Shown: positions 18,601 to 26,803 of the stretch, piece after piece
Layout: the number at the start of each line of letters is the position of its first letter
Position numbering within the stretch: position 1 is the stretch's first letter
DNA from: Varibaculum prostatecancerukia
Lineage (GTDB): Bacteria > Actinomycetota > Actinomycetes > Actinomycetales > Actinomycetaceae
NCBI RefSeq assembly: GCF_943169825.2
Contig: NZ_OW968402.1
Location: 1,240,001 to 1,304,000 of the forward strand
Length of the DNA: 64,000 nt
Direction: 5' to 3'
Translations under genes and position numbers: made by a program
Notes under the pieces: generated by a model
Seen by the model: the letters and a program-made list of their open reading frames with translations, nothing else
Database searches by the model: none
What the model was told of the DNA's origin: nothing

Positions 18601-18832
18601 GGTGGATGGGAACCTGTGATGTCCCACCACGGTGTAGCACACCGAACGGCGAGCAGCCGGTAGATCCTCCGACGAAGTGAAGCTGCGTAACGCCCCGGAA
18701 CGGCAGGCCGGGCAGCAGAAGGGGCTGGGTTCCCGGGTAGCACCCGGGGTAATGCGACGATGAGCACGGCGTAGGCCGCCCAGTGACAAGCCGGGAAAGC
18801 ATCCCCCTCCGGGTACTTCGTCGTATCTGGAG
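18601..18832 (+). ncRNA. GC-rich multi-hairpin leader of the excisionase-like gene
   Basis: A run of hairpins lies upstream of the excisionase-like start: 18602-18611 with 18622-18630 (one bulge); CGGTGT/ACACCG (18630-18635 with 18639-18644); CGGC/GCCG near 18646; CCCGGGT/ACCCGGG (18732-18738 with 18742-18748). A long-range 9-bp pairing, CGACGAAGT (18670-18678) with ACTTCGTCG (18815-18823), ends just before the GGAG ribosome site. Open frames here lack any recognisable product. Read as a structured RNA leader or an element-specific DNA site (origin or recombination region); function not known. Together with the repeats at 18284-18461 this accounts for the 18250-18839 gene-free stretch. Confidence 0.4.
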
Positions 18833-18839
18833 ACTCCTC

Positions 18840-19135
18840 ATGGGAACCTACTCCCCTCCGTCCGAGAGGACGCACTACCTCACCCTTCAAGAGGCCGCTG
18901 CCGAAGGCTTCGGCGCGTACTCGACTCTGTGCACATGGATCGCCCGGGCAAGCTGCCCGCCTACAAGACCGGCAATCGCGTGAAGGTTCGCCGCGATGAT
19001 CTCGAAGCCCTTGCTGTTCCGGTGGGAATCGATTCTGTTGAGCGACACGTCAAGGCGCTTGTTAATGCCGCTCCTCGCCTGTCCGACGAGCATATCGCTC
19101 GCCTCCGCTTCGCTCTCGGAGGTGGTCAACGATGA
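18840..19135 (+). pseudogene. Excisionase-like helix-turn-helix protein, frameshifted
   Basis: Starts MGTYSPPSERTHYLTLQEAAAEGFGAYS with GGAG about 7 nt upstream. The reading then moves to the next frame: CTWIAR is followed in that frame by GKLPAYKTGNRVKVRRDDLEAL and ends GGGQR. The two halves together form the winged HTH of excisionase/MerR-type small proteins (YLTLxEAA... TWIxxGKLPAYKxGxRxxVRxxDLEAL). Inserting one G at about 18949 (CCCGGG to CCCGGGG) restores a single frame. Either a real mutation or a homopolymer sequencing error. First gene of a compact remnant operon at the island's left end. Confidence 0.65.
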
Positions 19136-19260
19136 GTTTGATCGCCTTCCAAACCATCTCTGATCAGCTCCAGAACACCGCTTGGCATTCCTCTGAGGAG
19201 CTTGTTGGTGGCGTTCCTACTGCCGTGCTCTGGAGGCGCTTAGAGCGCCGCCCCTTGTAG
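19132..19260 (+). CDS. Small protein of unknown function (42 aa)
   Basis: ATG overlaps the stop codon of the excisionase-like gene (ATGA), the usual sign of translational coupling. Product begins MSLIAFQTISDQLQNTAWHS and ends RRLERRPL. No family recognised. The amphipathic first half and basic end would suit a small DNA- or protein-binding accessory of a mobile element, but nothing supports a specific function. Confidence 0.45.
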   Translation: MSLIAFQTISDQLQNTAWHSSEELVGGVPTAVLWRRLERRPL

Positions 19261-19266
19261 GAAGAG

Positions 19267-19754
19267 ATGCGATCCGAGCTCATCGTCATCGACGGTGAAG
19301 AGTACGAGATCGCGAAGTTCCCCACGGCTCCATGGAACACGGTCGGTGAGTATCTCAGCGCAAAGAACAAGGCTCGCTATGCCGCGAACTTTCGTCCCGG
19401 AACGTTCGGTGCGAACCGTCCGACTGGTGCCCTTCGCACTGTGGACGAGTGGAAACTTTTGCGAGCTCGTATCGAATCGGCGGTCTCAAGATCCGCTCGG
19501 ACGGTCGTGTCGTTTTGCAGCGCGTCGTCGCTGCGCATCGTCTCGGACTTGCCTCCGTTCCGATGCTCGACGCAAAGATCTCCGTGCGCGAGAAGCTTGA
19601 TTGGCTTTCCTCGCTCGGATTCGGTGACTTCACTCGCGCGCAGTGGGACCACTTGACCAAGGCCGACCGTCTTTCCCGCGTCGGGCGCTCGCTTGAGGGT
19701 GCGGTATGGGTCGAGACCCTCGACATCATCGAGAACCTGCCCGCCCCATGGTGA
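19267..19754 (+). pseudogene. Mobile-element gene of unknown function, frameshifted
   Basis: Begins 6 nt after the small gene: MRSELIVIDGEEYEIAKFP, open in that frame to about 19480. The meaningful protein then continues in another frame (GGLKIRSDGRVVLQRVVAAH, then LDAKISVREKLDWLSSLGFG, ending LDIIENLPAPW at 19754). The switch lies around 19455-19480. Rebuilt length would be about 162 aa. The family is not recognised; the sequence is GC-rich like the rest of the island's left end and unlike the ara genes that follow. Probably a plasmid- or ICE-derived gene that no longer works. Confidence 0.5.
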
Positions 19755-19820
19755 GGCATTTATATCTGCCCTTTACTAACGCCGGGCGGGCACCGGCGTT
19801 CTCACGAAAGGAAATGAATC

Positions 19821-19985
19821 ATGGCGAATCTCGACAAGGAAATCGCGGACGCTCGAGCTATCTCGAGCGATCGCGATTTAATTCAATCCTTAAAAAATAA
19901 CTGCTCTACCAGCGCAATCGCTAGTAGAGCAGTCATTTTATGTCAGTCCCTGAGCCCTATTTACAGAGCTGGATCGATTCGGTAG
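19821..19985 (+). pseudogene. Truncated mobile-element gene fused to the ara terminator
   Basis: AAAGGAA precedes an ATG giving MANLDKEIADARAISSDRDL, which looks like a genuine N-terminus in the GC-rich style of the upstream genes. From about 19882 the frame runs into the AT-rich ara operon terminator and stops at 19985. So only the first ~20 codons appear original, and the junction between mobile-element remnant and arabinose module lies at about 19880. A hairpin AACGCCGG / CCGGCGTT (19778-19785 with 19793-19800) precedes it. Confidence 0.45.
19891..19933 (-). terminator. Intrinsic terminator of the araBDA operon
   Basis: Stem ACTGCTCTAC / GTAGAGCAGT (19900-19909 with 19924-19933), continued by AGCG/CGCT after one mismatch, loop CAAT. 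A TTATTTTTTA run follows on the minus strand. It lies 28 nt after the araA stop. Confidence 0.9.
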
Positions 19986-21469
19986 TACACGGCGTTCCAA
20001 CGCAGTTGATCTTCGAAACGACGAACAGTTGTTTCTTCATCGATGACTGCGAGTTCAACTTCTGCAATCTTGGCAAAGGCTTCCCACACATCCATACCAA
20101 TTTGAGTGGTCATCACGGTGTGGTGTGCAGCGCCTGCTGCCAGCCAGCAGTGTGTTGAAGTCTGGAAATCAGGTGCTGGCTGCCATACTGCGCGAGCAAC
20201 TGGGAGCTTAGGAAGATCTTCATTCGGCTCGGTGACATTCACTTTGTTAGCGACGAGGCGGAAACGTTCGCGAACATCGCTCATTGCCACAACAACGCCT
20301 TCGCGTGGGGTTGCGGTGAATACCAAACGGACCGGATCTTCACGATCGCCAATGCCCAATGGGTGAATTTCTAGGCGTGGCTTTTCATCGCACAGTGTGG
20401 GGCAGACTTCGAGCATGTGTGCACCGAGAATCTTTTCTTCGCCGCGAACCATGTGGTAGCAGTAATCTTCCATCAAGGATGCCCCACCTTCGAGGCCATA
20501 GCCCATGACTTTTGCCAAGCGAACGAGAATAGCTGTCTTCCAGTCGCCTTCGGCACCGAAACCGTAACCGTCAGCCATCAAACGCTGAACAGCAAGGCCT
20601 GGGAGCTGCTTGAGCCCGCCAAGATCTTCGAATGTATCGGTGAATGCGCCAGCTTTTTCTTCTTCGAGGAAGGAACGCAAGGCAATTTCTTGCTTGGCTG
20701 CATAACGCAAGGAATCGTGGCGTTCTCCGCCCTTACGCAGTTCTTCTACGACGTCGTACTTTTCTTCGTATTCGTTGACGAGTGCATCAACTTCGCTGTC
20801 TTCGACAGATTCGATGCGGGCAACAAGATCGTTGACGCCCCAGGTGTTGGTGGAGATGCCGAAACGAACTTCAGCTTCTGTTTTATCGCCTTCTGTTACG
20901 GCGACGTTGCGCATGTTGTCCCCAAAGCGGACAACTCGCAGGTTCTGTGCTTCGTTCCATCCGGCTGCAGCACGTGCCCATACGCCTACTTCGCGATGGA
21001 CTTCTTCATCGGTGTAGTGACCAACAGCGGTGGTGCGTGGAACGCCCATGCGGGTGAGGATGTAGCCGAATTCGCGATCTCCGTGAGCTGCCTGGTTCAG
21101 GTTCATGAAGTCCATATCCATGGTTGCCCACGGCATTTCACGATCGATTTGGGTGTGGAGGTGAAGGAGTGGCTTGCGCATTGCTTCTAGGCCACGTACC
21201 CACATTTTTGCGGGAGAGAAGGTGTGCATCCACGCAATCGTTCCGATTACGTTATCATCGGCACCGGCATCGAGGAATGTGCGCAAAATAGCATCCGAGG
21301 TGGTGAGAACTGGCTTCCACACGATCTTGACAGGAACTTCGCCTGAGGCATCAATTGCCTTGGCAATTTCCTGGGATTGTGCTGCTACCTGATCCAATGT
21401 TTCTGGTCCGTAGAGGAACTGGCTTCCTGTGAGGAACCAGATTTCTTTACCTTCGAATGGGTTTTTCAT
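19961..21469 (-). CDS. araA: L-arabinose isomerase
   Basis: Converts L-arabinose to L-ribulose, the first catabolic step. 502 aa, normal length. Hallmarks: [17 protein letters not shown] at the N-terminus, [11 protein letters not shown]-type segment ([17 protein letters not shown]), [27 protein letters not shown]-like [19 protein letters not shown] and HMLEVCPTL, and C-terminal [11 protein letters not shown] supplying metal-binding His. I chose ATG at 21469 rather than 21490 because AAAGGAG lies 7 nt upstream. Last gene of araB-araD-araA, followed by a strong terminator. Codon use is visibly different from the core genes (acquired island). Confidence 0.97.
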   Translation of the reverse strand: MKNPFEGKEIWFLTGSQFLYGPETLDQVAAQSQEIAKAIDASGEVPVKIVWKPVLTTSDAILRTFLDAGADDNVIGTIAWMHTFSPAKMWVRGLEAMRKPLLHLHTQIDREMPWATMDMDFMNLNQAAHGDREFGYILTRMGVPRTTAVGHYTDEEVHREVGVWARAAAGWNEAQNLRVVRFGDNMRNVAVTEGDKTEAEVRFGISTNTWGVNDLVARIESVEDSEVDALVNEYEEKYDVVEELRKGGERHDSLRYAAKQEIALRSFLEEEKAGAFTDTFEDLGGLKQLPGLAVQRLMADGYGFGAEGDWKTAILVRLAKVMGYGLEGGASLMEDYCYHMVRGEEKILGAHMLEVCPTLCDEKPRLEIHPLGIGDREDPVRLVFTATPREGVVVAMSDVRERFRLVANKVNVTEPNEDLPKLPVARAVWQPAPDFQTSTHCWLAAGAAHHTVMTTQIGMDVWEAFAKIAEVELAVIDEETTVRRFEDQLRWNAVYYRIDPAL

Positions 21470-21511
21470 GGGTGTACTCCTTTGTTTCATGAATATGTGT
21501 GGTTGGTGTTT

Positions 21512-22213
21512 TTATTGTCCGTAGACGTTTTGGTAACGGTTGTAGAGTGAATCGATTTTTTCTTGAGGAATCGGGATGAGTTCACCAAGCTGGCTAGCAA
21601 TATGGACAGTGCGTGCTACTTCTTCAACCATCGTTGCTGCTTTCACAGCTGCTTCCCCATCTTTACCGATGGTGAAAGGTCCATGGTTTTGCATGAGAAC
21701 AGCTGGGGAACGATGGCCTTTGAGTGTTTCGACGATGCCGCGGCCGATCGAATCATCACCGATGACGGCGAAGGGACCGATAGGCACCGGGCCGCCGAAT
21801 TCATCGGCCATCATGGTGAGCACACAAGGTACTTCTTCGCCTCGGGCTGCCCACGCTGTTGCGTAGGTGGAGTGGGTATGAACCACACCACCCACTTCGG
21901 GCATATTTTCATAAACATAGGCATGTGCTGCGGTATCTGATGATGGGCTTCTATCCCCATCTATCAGTTCGCCTTTAATATTGCAGACCACCATGGATTC
22001 CGGGGTGAGTTGATCGTAGCGAACACCGGAAGGTTTGATGACGAAAAGATCATCATGTGAGGGTTCATCTCCCACAACAACACGTTGGGACACATTGCCT
22101 GCTGTCCACACCACGAGTTCCCAGCGGGGAAGTTCAGCGTGAAGATCGCACACGATTTTTCGTGTTTCAGCAATTTTTTCCTGAATCTGAGGTGAATAGT
22201 TTTCTAAACTCAT
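21512..22213 (-). CDS. araD: L-ribulose-5-phosphate 4-epimerase
   Basis: Converts L-ribulose 5-phosphate to D-xylulose 5-phosphate, feeding the pentose phosphate / phosphoketolase route. 233 aa, class II aldolase fold. Conserved parts: WTAGNVSQR near residue 35, KPSGVRYDQLTPESMV, the zinc ligands in VVHTHSTYATAWAARG, and LMQNHGPFTIGKDGEAAVKAA. Placed 36 nt after araB and 42 nt before araA; a clear GGAG ribosome site precedes the ATG. Middle gene of the operon. Confidence 0.96.
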   Translation of the reverse strand: MSLENYSPQIQEKIAETRKIVCDLHAELPRWELVVWTAGNVSQRVVVGDEPSHDDLFVIKPSGVRYDQLTPESMVVCNIKGELIDGDRSPSSDTAAHAYVYENMPEVGGVVHTHSTYATAWAARGEEVPCVLTMMADEFGGPVPIGPFAVIGDDSIGRGIVETLKGHRSPAVLMQNHGPFTIGKDGEAAVKAATMVEEVARTVHIASQLGELIPIPQEKIDSLYNRYQNVYGQ

Positions 22214-22249
22214 CGTTTTTCTCCTTATTGGCTATTCAGATGATTGGCT

Positions 22250-23875
22250 CTACAGATCACGTGGACGAAGCGCTTCAGTTGCAGCAGGCTGAATAGCCAA
22301 AGCTGCGCGGTATTCAGCTAAGAAATCAGCGAAACCTTGCGCATCAACCGAGGATGGAACGATCGTGGTGTTTGCTGCAGTAGCGAATACAACGTCGTTC
22401 AAAAATTCTGGCAAACTCTTGACGGCTGGCCCGTGCTGTTTTTCTTCACGATAGGCGGTGTATGCAGCCAAAACAGCCATTCCCCACGATCCACCTTCCG
22501 AAGCTCCATCGGGCACGGTGATCGGTGTGTGAGTTGCCGCGGCAAGCAATCGCTGTGCCACCTTTTCTGTTCGGAACACTCCCCCATGAGCGGAAAGAAT
22601 ATCGAGCTGCACCTTTTCGGATTCCAATACCTCAACGCCAATCGCCAGTGCTGCGAATGTGGAATACATTTGTGCTCGCATAAAGTTTTCCAAATTAAGG
22701 GTTGCCCAAGGCGTGCGAGTAATCAACGGGCGGCCATCCGTGAGATGAACAACGGGTTCACCTGCCAAATTGTTGAAGGCGAGAACTCCGCCAGCATCTG
22801 GTTCGCCATCGAGAGCGCTCTCCAGCATTGCTTTAAACACAAAATCGGTGGAGGTATCGGGAGCCCCGAGGCGCTTACCTACCTGACGGAAGATTTCCAC
22901 CCAGCGCGACATTTCATCAGCACCGTTATTGCAGTGCACCATCGCAACAGGCTTACCATCTGGCGTGGTGACAAGATCGAGTTCAGGATGAACGTTCTTC
23001 AAGGGGCCTTCAAGAACAGCCATCAGGAAGATCGATGTTCCTACGCTGACGTTTCCTGTTCGAACGCTCACCGCATTGGTGGCTACCATGCCTGTTCCGG
23101 CATCGCCTTCAGGTGGAGCAAAGAGAACCCCAGGCTTGAGTTTGCCGGAACGGTCCAGGAGCTGCGCTCCTTTTTCAGTGAGGTGCCCGGCGCTAGAACC
23201 TGCTTGGAGGATAGCGGGCATGAGATCTTCAACATTCGTATCCTGGCCGGACAGAGCGTTGAAAGCTTGAATCATCTCTGGTTCGTAACTGGTTCCATCA
23301 GCGGTGATGGGGAACATTCCAGAAGCATCACCCACGCCGAGTACTTTTTCACCCGTGAGTTTCCAATGGACGTAACCAGCTAGTGTGGTGAAGAAAACGA
23401 CGTTGGGTACGTGCTTTTCTCCATCAAGTATTGCTTGGTAGTAGTGCGCAATGGACCAGCGAAGCGGAATATTGACGCCGAATTTTTCGGTCAGTTCTTC
23501 AGCGGCGGCGCTGGTGGTGGTATCGCGCCATGTTCTGAACGGCGTGAGAAGATTGCCTTCGTGATCGAATGCCATATATCCATGCATCATGGCAGAAATG
23601 CCGATGCTTGAATATGTTTCAGGGACGACGCCGTGATTATCTTTGCAGTTCTCCAGCATAGAGACGTATGCGGAAGAAATGCCTTCCCAGATAGCATCAA
23701 GAGAATAACTCCAATGGCCGTCAATCATTTGGTTTTCCCATTCGTGCACACCGGTAGCGACAGGTTCCCCTGTTAGTGTAACGAGACTTGCTTTAATACG
23801 TGTGGATCCAAATTCGATCCCTAAAGCAGTACCCCCCGAGCGAATCACAGATTTGTGATCGGGAAGAAGTGGCAT
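22250..23875 (-). CDS. araB: L-ribulokinase (FGGY family)
   Basis: ATP-dependent phosphorylation of L-ribulose. 541 aa. FGGY fold: N-terminal nucleotide-binding segment ALGIEFGSTRIKASLV at ~18-33, central SIGISAMMHGYMAFDHEGNLL and GDASGMFPIT, C-terminal ATPase half with GTGMVATNAVSVRTGNVSVGTS and LSAHGGVFRTEKVAQRLLAAA. First gene of the operon; AAGGAGAG is 6 nt before the ATG. The promoter and a palindromic LacI-type operator lie within the next ~110 bp upstream, divergent from the regulator gene. Confidence 0.95.
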   Translation of the reverse strand: MPLLPDHKSVIRSGGTALGIEFGSTRIKASLVTLTGEPVATGVHEWENQMIDGHWSYSLDAIWEGISSAYVSMLENCKDNHGVVPETYSSIGISAMMHGYMAFDHEGNLLTPFRTWRDTTTSAAAEELTEKFGVNIPLRWSIAHYYQAILDGEKHVPNVVFFTTLAGYVHWKLTGEKVLGVGDASGMFPITADGTSYEPEMIQAFNALSGQDTNVEDLMPAILQAGSSAGHLTEKGAQLLDRSGKLKPGVLFAPPEGDAGTGMVATNAVSVRTGNVSVGTSIFLMAVLEGPLKNVHPELDLVTTPDGKPVAMVHCNNGADEMSRWVEIFRQVGKRLGAPDTSTDFVFKAMLESALDGEPDAGGVLAFNNLAGEPVVHLTDGRPLITRTPWATLNLENFMRAQMYSTFAALAIGVEVLESEKVQLDILSAHGGVFRTEKVAQRLLAAATHTPITVPDGASEGGSWGMAVLAAYTAYREEKQHGPAVKSLPEFLNDVVFATAANTTIVPSSVDAQGFADFLAEYRAALAIQPAATEALRPRDL

Positions 23876-23923
23876 GGTAACTCTCCTTCGAGTAAAACTT
23901 GCGGTCGTTTGTTACGCCCATTT

Positions 23924-23939
23924 ATGTTAGCGCTAACAT
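23924..23939. promoter_or_regulatory. LacI-type operator O1 (araBDA side)
   Basis: Perfect 16-bp palindrome ATGTTAGCGCTAACAT with the central CG step typical of LacI-family operators. It lies just downstream of the predicted araB promoter, so binding would block transcription of araBDA. The same core recurs before the transporter gene. Confidence 0.85.
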
Positions 23940-23952
23940 TATTGCATTTCCT

Positions 23953-23981
23953 AGAATACCGGATAAGTGAAAGTTACACAA
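23953..23981 (-). promoter_or_regulatory. Predicted araBDA promoter
   Basis: On the minus strand: TTGTGT (23976-23981), 17-nt spacer, TATTCT (23953-23958). The start point would fall just before the operator at 23924-23939. Confidence 0.5.
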
Positions 23982-23994
23982 GGGGCAATTTGCA

Positions 23995-24024
23995 TTGAAT
24001 GACTTTTCTCCCTTGTTCTATAAT
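23995..24024 (+). promoter_or_regulatory. Predicted promoter of the LacI-type regulator gene
   Basis: TTGAAT (23995-24000), 18-nt spacer, perfect TATAAT (24019-24024), about 70 nt before the regulator start. Divergent from the araB promoter in a 221-bp intergenic region. Confidence 0.55.
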
Positions 24025-24096
24025 TTAAAGCCGATGTGGGCTGCTGCGGCCGTCTATGAAATACATTCCTATCTTTAGGTAATCAGGAAGGGAAAA

Positions 24097-25122
24097 ATGG
24101 GCTCTGTACAATCCGTTTCCATGGCGCAAGTAGCTAAAATCGCAGGCGTTTCCCACCAGACTGTCTCCCGCGTCGTCAATAATTTCCCCGGAGTTAAGCC
24201 GCAAACACGCGAACGCGTAGAGGAAGTGATCCGCCAAACCGGATATGTCCCCAACACCACTGCACGAACTCTGGTCACCAAGCGTTCGCGCATGATTGGA
24301 GTGATCGCGGTAGGGTCATTCCTCTATGGGCCAACGCAATCATTTTCATCAATTGAACAATCAGCGCGTGCCCAGGATTACACCACTCTTCTCGCAACCG
24401 TCACAGAAGAATCTCGCAGCGAATTCTTCGGCGCAGTAGGTAATTTCATGCAGCGTTCGGTTGATGCACTCATCATCGTTGCGGCGTGGCATTTAACCAC
24501 GGAATTCGCCGCTGAACTCGAACTCTCCATCCCCGTTCTTTTGGTCAGTTCCCCTTCGCCGCTGAGTGAAAACCTCAATATTTTAGGGATTGATCAAGAT
24601 GGAGGGGCTCGGTTGGCGATTCGTCACCTTATCCAACTCGGGCACAGAAATATCGCTTTTCTCACCGGCCCAGATAACTGGATGGATGCACGGCAGCGCC
24701 GGGAAGCAGCTACAGATGAAGCAGAGCGCAACAACCTCAAGTTGATTGAATTTCCAGGAGACTGGGGCGCACAATCGGGATATCAAGCAGGTATAGCGCT
24801 TGCCTCCATGCCTAAGGAAACCCGGCCAACAGCAGTATTTTCAGCCAACGATCACATGGCTCTCGGGCTTTTTGCCGCCTTCCATAAGTGCGGAATCTCT
24901 GTCCCTTCAGACATTTCTGTGATCGGCTTCGACAATGTTCCGGAATCCGAATACTACAGCCCACCCCTATCAACCGTAGAACAAGATTTCAGTTCATTAG
25001 GTCACAAGGTTTTAGCCAATGCACTACACCTCATTGAGGAGGAAGAAACTGATTTCGCGCCTATTCCTACACATTTAGTGATTAGAGAATCAACTTCTCA
25101 ACCGTGGAACCACGAGAGGTAA
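24097..25122 (+). CDS. LacI-family repressor of the arabinose genes
   Basis: 341 aa. N-terminal LacI HTH with hinge: SMAQVAKIAGVSHQTVSRVV at ~7-26, then NNFPGVKPQTRERVEEVI and TGYVPNTTARTL. The periplasmic-binding-protein-like effector domain follows (~62-335: RMIGVIAVGSFLYGP, ILGIDQDGGARLAIRHLI, FSANDHMALGLFAAF, ISVIGFDNVPESEYYSPPLSTV). Divergent to araB and 173 nt upstream of the transporter; both flanking promoters carry the same palindrome. Inferred: represses araBDA and the transporter, released by arabinose or a derivative. Not related to AraC, so no araC symbol is given. AGGAAGGG precedes the ATG. Confidence 0.9.
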   Translation: MGSVQSVSMAQVAKIAGVSHQTVSRVVNNFPGVKPQTRERVEEVIRQTGYVPNTTARTLVTKRSRMIGVIAVGSFLYGPTQSFSSIEQSARAQDYTTLLATVTEESRSEFFGAVGNFMQRSVDALIIVAAWHLTTEFAAELELSIPVLLVSSPSPLSENLNILGIDQDGGARLAIRHLIQLGHRNIAFLTGPDNWMDARQRREAATDEAERNNLKLIEFPGDWGAQSGYQAGIALASMPKETRPTAVFSANDHMALGLFAAFHKCGISVPSDISVIGFDNVPESEYYSPPLSTVEQDFSSLGHKVLANALHLIEEEETDFAPIPTHLVIRESTSQPWNHER

Positions 25123-25146
25123 TTTCCCCATCCTTTCATTTAGGTA

Positions 25147-25175
25147 TTGACAAACAGATTTCCACTCATTAAAGT
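25147..25175 (+). promoter_or_regulatory. Predicted promoter of the arabinose transporter
   Basis: TTGACA (25147-25152), 17-nt spacer, TAAAGT (25170-25175). The operator at 25193-25208 lies just beyond the expected start point. Confidence 0.55.
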
Positions 25176-25192
25176 CACTATTACACCCCATA

Positions 25193-25208
25193 ATGTTAGC
25201 GCTAACTT
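25193..25208. promoter_or_regulatory. LacI-type operator O2 (transporter side)
   Basis: GTTAGCGCTAAC (25195-25206) is a perfect 12-bp palindrome, identical in its core to O1 at 23924-23939. It sits between the promoter and the transporter start. Confidence 0.83.
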
Positions 25209-25295
25209 TTTTAAAAGTTTCGCTTCGCCGACCAGGCGAAATAATCGTAGTGATGCGATGAATGAGAAACAGAGAGGTTTATTTAAGGAGTTCCT

Positions 25296-26690
25296 ATGGC
25301 ACAAACTGTAGATGGCCGGAAGAAAATTTCGGAGAAGTTCATTTATTTCTTCGGTGCTTTTGGCGGGATTTTATTTGGTTACGATATCGGCGTCATGACT
25401 GGCGCTCTCCCCTTCCTCCAGCATGATTGGAATCTTGAAGGGCACGCAACAACCATCGGTTGGATCACCTCGGGCGTTATGTTCGGCGCTATTTTCGGTG
25501 GTGCAACCGCCGGTATGCTTTCTGACCGTTTAGGTCGAAGGAAAATGATTCTTGCCTCGGCAGTCATTTTCGTCGTAGGTTCTATTGCTTGCGGTATCGT
25601 TCCCAATAACGGCACCGGCTGGCTCATCGCTATGCGTATTTTCTTAGGTATAGCGGTTGGTGCAGCTTCCGCACTCGTTCCTGCATACATGTCAGAAATT
25701 GCACCTGCACGCCTGCGAGGTAACCTATCCGGCCTGAATCAGACGATGATCGTTTCAGGTATGTTGATTTCCTACATCGTCGATTACTTACTCAAGGGCC
25801 TTCCTCACCAGTACGCATGGCGTTTGATGCTCGCTGCAGCCGCAATTCCTGCTCTGATTTTGTTCCTCGGTGTTCTCCGCCTACCTGAATCTCCTCGTTT
25901 CCTTATTCATCATGGAAATGTTGAGGAAGCACGTCACGTTCTCAGCATGATCCGTCCTGCCGATCAGGTAGAAGCAGAAATCAATGAAATCACCACTACC
26001 GCAAGCGAAGAAGCTGAAAATCAACGTAAAGTCAGTTGGGGTACCCTGTTCTCCCCTCGCTACCGCTACTTGGTTATCGCCGGTATTGGCGTGGCCGCGT
26101 TCCAGCAGTTCCAGGGCGCTAACGCGATCTTCTACTACATCCCACTGATCGTTGAAAAAGCAACAGGCCAAGCCGCCGGTGAAGCGCTGATGTGGCCGAT
26201 TATCCAGGGCGTGATTCTGGTTCTCGGTTCACTCTTGTTCATCGCTATTGCAGAAAAGTTCAACCGCAAGACTCTCATCATGATGGGTGGAACGGTGATG
26301 GCTCTGTCCTTCATCTTGCCCGCCGTGATTAACATGGTGATGCCAAATGCTCACCCGATGATGATCGTCGTGTTCTTGAGCCTTTATGTTGCCTTCTACT
26401 CCTTCACCTGGGCACCGTTAACCTGGGTTATTGTTGGAGAAATCTTCCCACTTGCTATTCGTGGCCGCGCTTCAGGAATTGCTTCCTCCTTCAACTGGAT
26501 CGGATCTTTCCTCGTGGGCCTCGTGTTCCCGATCATGACAGCGAAGATGTCCCAAGAACTCGTATTCTTCATCTTCGGCGTGATTTGTGTACTCGGCGTT
26601 CTCTTCGTCAAGTTCATGGTTCCTGAAACCCGTGGACACAGCCTCGAAGATATCGAAGAGGCAGCTGTTCGTCGTTCCCTAGGAAAGTAG
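25296..26690 (+). CDS. araE: Sugar:proton symporter, probable L-arabinose importer
   Basis: 464 aa, 12 predicted membrane helices, MFS sugar-porter family. Signatures: GGILFGYDIGVMTGALPFL (helix 1), DRLGRRKMI (loop 2-3), PESPRFLI after helix 6, QQFQGANAIFYYIPLI (helix 7), and PETRGHSLEDIEE at the end. Substrate inferred as L-arabinose from the shared operator and adjoining araBDA; xylose or galactose cannot be excluded by sequence. AAGGAG-type site precedes the ATG. A strong terminator follows. Confidence 0.9.
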   Translation: MAQTVDGRKKISEKFIYFFGAFGGILFGYDIGVMTGALPFLQHDWNLEGHATTIGWITSGVMFGAIFGGATAGMLSDRLGRRKMILASAVIFVVGSIACGIVPNNGTGWLIAMRIFLGIAVGAASALVPAYMSEIAPARLRGNLSGLNQTMIVSGMLISYIVDYLLKGLPHQYAWRLMLAAAAIPALILFLGVLRLPESPRFLIHHGNVEEARHVLSMIRPADQVEAEINEITTTASEEAENQRKVSWGTLFSPRYRYLVIAGIGVAAFQQFQGANAIFYYIPLIVEKATGQAAGEALMWPIIQGVILVLGSLLFIAIAEKFNRKTLIMMGGTVMALSFILPAVINMVMPNAHPMMIVVFLSLYVAFYSFTWAPLTWVIVGEIFPLAIRGRASGIASSFNWIGSFLVGLVFPIMTAKMSQELVFFIFGVICVLGVLFVKFMVPETRGHSLEDIEEAAVRRSLGK

Positions 26691-26724
26691 TTATTCTTCT
26701 TAGACGAACGTCAAACAATATTTT

Positions 26725-26769
26725 CCGGTGGCACCACACTTTCCACATCAGGTGCCACCGGATTTTTTT
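26725..26769 (+). terminator. Intrinsic terminator of the transporter gene
   Basis: Perfect 11-bp stem CCGGTGGCACC / GGTGCCACCGG (26725-26735 with 26751-26761) followed by a run of seven T. Confidence 0.95.
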
Positions 26770-26803
26770 CTCTATGTTATGGACGACGAAGGATTGCCAC
26801 CCC

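Noticed and set aside
20417-21190. Long plus-strand open frame opposite araA
   Set aside because: No ribosome site, no familiar domain, Cys/Phe-rich composition typical of the antisense frame of a codon-biased gene; araA on the other strand is beyond doubt.
22337-23383. Long plus-strand open frame opposite araB
   Set aside because: Same reasoning: antisense shadow of araB, low-complexity composition and no start signals.
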